Source: RGIG3178 sp964533965 (lineage in GTDB: Bacteria; Bacillota; Clostridia; Christensenellales; QAND01). From it: a DNA stretch of 64,000 nucleotides. The translations under genes were made by a program, and so were the position numbers. This document shows, piece by piece, positions 62,415 through 64,000 of the stretch (position 1 is its first letter; each line of letters opens with the position of its first letter). The notes under the pieces are model-generated. The model searched no databases. It worked only from the letters and a program-made list of their open reading frames with translations, and was not told the DNA's origin. The stretch spans positions 1 to 64,000 of the forward strand of contig CAZHNN010000011.1 in NCBI GenBank assembly GCA_964533965.1, written 5' to 3'.

Positions 62415-62432
62415 TTGTAACGGTCGTTACAA
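62415..62432. promoter_or_regulatory. palindromic operator upstream of the ChrB-like/MFS operon
   Basis: TTGTAACG-GT-CGTTACAA is a perfect 18-base palindrome 17 bases before the ChrB-like start, in the position of a TetR- or PadR-type operator. Confidence 0.7.
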
Positions 62433-62503
62433 TATCTGTATACTACCACTGAAAAAACGGGATTTCAATATGCTTAAGAATTTGTCTAAAAGAGTAATAG
62501 CCA

Positions 62504-62543
62504 TAAAAAAGCACGGGAAGGGTAGTCAATCCCAACCCGCGTG
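62504..62543 (-). terminator. terminator of the ABC exporter gene
   Basis: On the minus strand, CACGcGGG and CCCGTG arms enclose an inner GGG/CCC pair and are followed by CTTTTTTAT. Confidence 0.75.
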
Positions 62544-62556
62544 ACTTGAAAATTCG

Positions 62557-64000
62557 CTATTGGACTTCAGAGGATGCCTGTTCCTCCAGCACCTTGAATT
62601 GCTTATCGTATAGATCCCTGTAAACACCGCCTTTTTGCAGCAGTTCCGCATGCTTACCGCGTTCGACGATCCTGCCGTCCTGCACCACAAAGATAACGTC
62701 TGCAGACACGATGGTGGACAGCCGGTGCGCGATCACAAGGCTGGTACGCGAGCTTAAGAGCGGTTTGATCGCCTGCTGGATCAGCGTTTCGGAATTGGAA
62801 TCGAGTGACGACGTCGCCTCGTCAAAGATGACGATCCGCGGGTTCTTCAGAATCGTCCGCGCAATGGATACCCGCTGCTTCTCACCGCCTGAAAGCTTCA
62901 CACCGCGCTCTCCCACAACGGTATCGTATCCGTTTGGAAGAGATGCGATGAAATCGTGGATATTCGCCGTTCTACAAGCCTGTTCCACATCCTCCACAGA
63001 AGCGTCGGGGCGGGCGAACAACAAATTTTCGCGTATGGTCGTGTTGAACAAAAACGTATCCTGTGTCACCATTCCGATCTGGCTTCGCAGCGAATGCAGC
63101 GTTATGTCTTTGATGTTCATGCCGTCGATCAGCACGGCACCCGCAGTGACGTCGTAGAGGCGGGGAACGAGATTGGTAATGGTAGTCTTGCCCGCACCGC
63201 TGGGACCTACAAACGCCGCCATCTGTCCGGGCTTAATCTCAAAATCGACATCGCTGAGCGTCGTATCCTTCTCGCCGTAGGAGAAATGCACGTGGTTAAA
63301 GCGGATATTCCCCTCGAACAGGCCGGCATTCTTCGCATCCGGTTTCTCCACGATCTCGCTTTTCATGTCGAAGTATTCAAAGATGCGTTCAAACAGCGCC
63401 ATCGATCGTACGATGTCCACGTGAATATTGGCAAACGTATTGACCGGGCCGTACAGCCTGCTTACAAGCGTTACAAACATCACGATGCCGCCGATGGTGA
63501 TGCTGTGGGTTTGGATGAGTATCAGTCCGCCGCAAAGGTAAATGAGGATAGGCCCCATTGCGATGAAGGTCTGCATCGTCATGAAGAACCAGCGACCGAC
63601 CAGAGATTCGCGGATCGCAAGCTTCGTCACCTCGGCGTTGACGGAGTCGAACTCCTGGGCTTTGTCCGCTTCCTTGGTGAATATCTTGATAAGCGTGATG
63701 CCGCTGACGTTGAGCGTCTCGGTGATGATCGACGTAAGCTCCGCTAGCTTCGCCTGCGTCTTGGAAGCGATGCCCCAGCGCACTTTTCCCACTTTCCTGG
63801 TGGGGAACAGGAAGAGCGGAAGGGTCAGCAATGTCACGATCGCCAAAATCCAGTTCGTATAGAAGAGCGTGACGGCTGTTGTAACGAATATGAAGATGCC
63901 CTGCAATATCGAGACGTAGGTGTTGGAGAAGACGCTCTCGATGCCATTGATGTCGTTGTTGATGCGCGAGGTGATCTCTCCCGTCTTGGCATTGGAGAAG
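62557..64000 (-). CDS. ABC exporter, fused permease-ATPase (5' end outside window)
   Basis: The frame is open to the right edge, so only the last 480 or so residues are seen. The visible part holds the last four membrane segments of a type IV exporter, including FSNAKTGEITSRINNDINGI and the coupling-helix region, then the ATPase. The ATPase motifs are Walker A GPSGAGKTTITNLV, signature LSGGEKQRVSIARTIL, Walker B IVIFDEATSSLDS and the switch His in VIAHRLSTI. It resembles MsbA/LmrA-type lipid, drug or peptide exporters, which work as dimers. The partner may lie upstream, outside the window. A terminator follows the stop. Confidence 0.92.
   Translation of the reverse strand, partial: FSNAKTGEITSRINNDINGIESVFSNTYVSILQGIFIFVTTAVTLFYTNWILAIVTLLTLPLFLFPTRKVGKVRWGIASKTQAKLAELTSIITETLNVSGITLIKIFTKEADKAQEFDSVNAEVTKLAIRESLVGRWFFMTMQTFIAMGPILIYLCGGLILIQTHSITIGGIVMFVTLVSRLYGPVNTFANIHVDIVRSMALFERIFEYFDMKSEIVEKPDAKNAGLFEGNIRFNHVHFSYGEKDTTLSDVDFEIKPGQMAAFVGPSGAGKTTITNLVPRLYDVTAGAVLIDGMNIKDITLHSLRSQIGMVTQDTFLFNTTIRENLLFARPDASVEDVEQACRTANIHDFIASLPNGYDTVVGERGVKLSGGEKQRVSIARTILKNPRIVIFDEATSSLDSNSETLIQQAIKPLLSSRTSLVIAHRLSTIVSADVIFVVQDGRIVERGKHAELLQKGGVYRDLYDKQFKVLEEQASSEVQ

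Noticed and set aside
1..64000. tRNA, rRNA, CRISPR arrays, insertion sequences and phage genes
   Set aside because: No matching structures, repeat-spacer patterns, transposase motifs or terminal repeats were seen.

Overview
The window looks like a scaffold from a mid-GC, low-GC-neighbour Bacillota genome, most likely an anaerobic, spore-forming member of class Clostridia. The reasons are strong AGGAGG-type ribosome binding sites, frequent TTG/GTG starts, a CIRCE heat-shock operator, a class B sortase with an LPXTG-like substrate, a DUF1540 cysteine protein, a SleB-type cortex hydrolase, CotH and lamin-tail surface proteins, an iron-only-hydrogenase-like sensor and many teleonemic-style accessory membrane systems. 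Four runs of N (15961-15970, 34270-34292, 47733-47749, 48430-48448) show it is an assembled scaffold. Two of them break reading frames artificially. I found no rRNA, tRNA, CRISPR array, phage or insertion sequence.

Layout. 1-5.8 kb: the end of an AbrB-family membrane protein, a small membrane protein, a large repeat-built wall-anchored protein with its own class B sortase, and an SCP2-like protein. 5.9-13.1 kb (minus strand): a five-gene operon of free-standing NRPS-like parts (condensation-domain protein, acyl-AMP ligase, carrier protein) followed by a MacB-type ATPase and a giant FtsX-type permease. This is the best candidate here for an undescribed make-and-export system. 13.2-31.4 kb: an esterase, MFS transporters, an M24 peptidase, a lamin-tail/CotH surface protein, DUF1540, HtpG under CIRCE control, a radical SAM/DUF188 pair, NlpC/P60, an M20 amidohydrolase and a secreted SH3-GH18 glycosidase.

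31.6-42.8 kb is a signalling block: a multi-PAS histidine kinase, a TetR regulator, a seven-PAS GGDEF/HD-GYP protein, a SleB-like hydrolase and a soluble hydrogenase-like chemoreceptor. The kinase and the GGDEF/HD-GYP protein share an almost identical tandem PAS pair. 42.9-45.1 kb holds ApbE next to a membrane 4Fe-4S/FMN-binding protein, a self-contained flavinylation and trans-membrane electron transfer unit. It is followed by a second NlpC/P60 protein and a zinc alcohol dehydrogenase.

47.3-59 kb: a ChbG/YdjC deacetylase, a 2905-residue cyclic beta-1,2-glucan synthase preceded by an orphan terminator, and a secreted SH3/peptidoglycan-binding protein. 59.1-64 kb: an autoregulated TetR-hydrolase operon with a very clear operator, a ChrB-like/MFS operon behind another perfect palindrome, and the 3' part of an ABC exporter. 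Overall the region is rich in envelope, surface and sensory functions rather than core metabolism.
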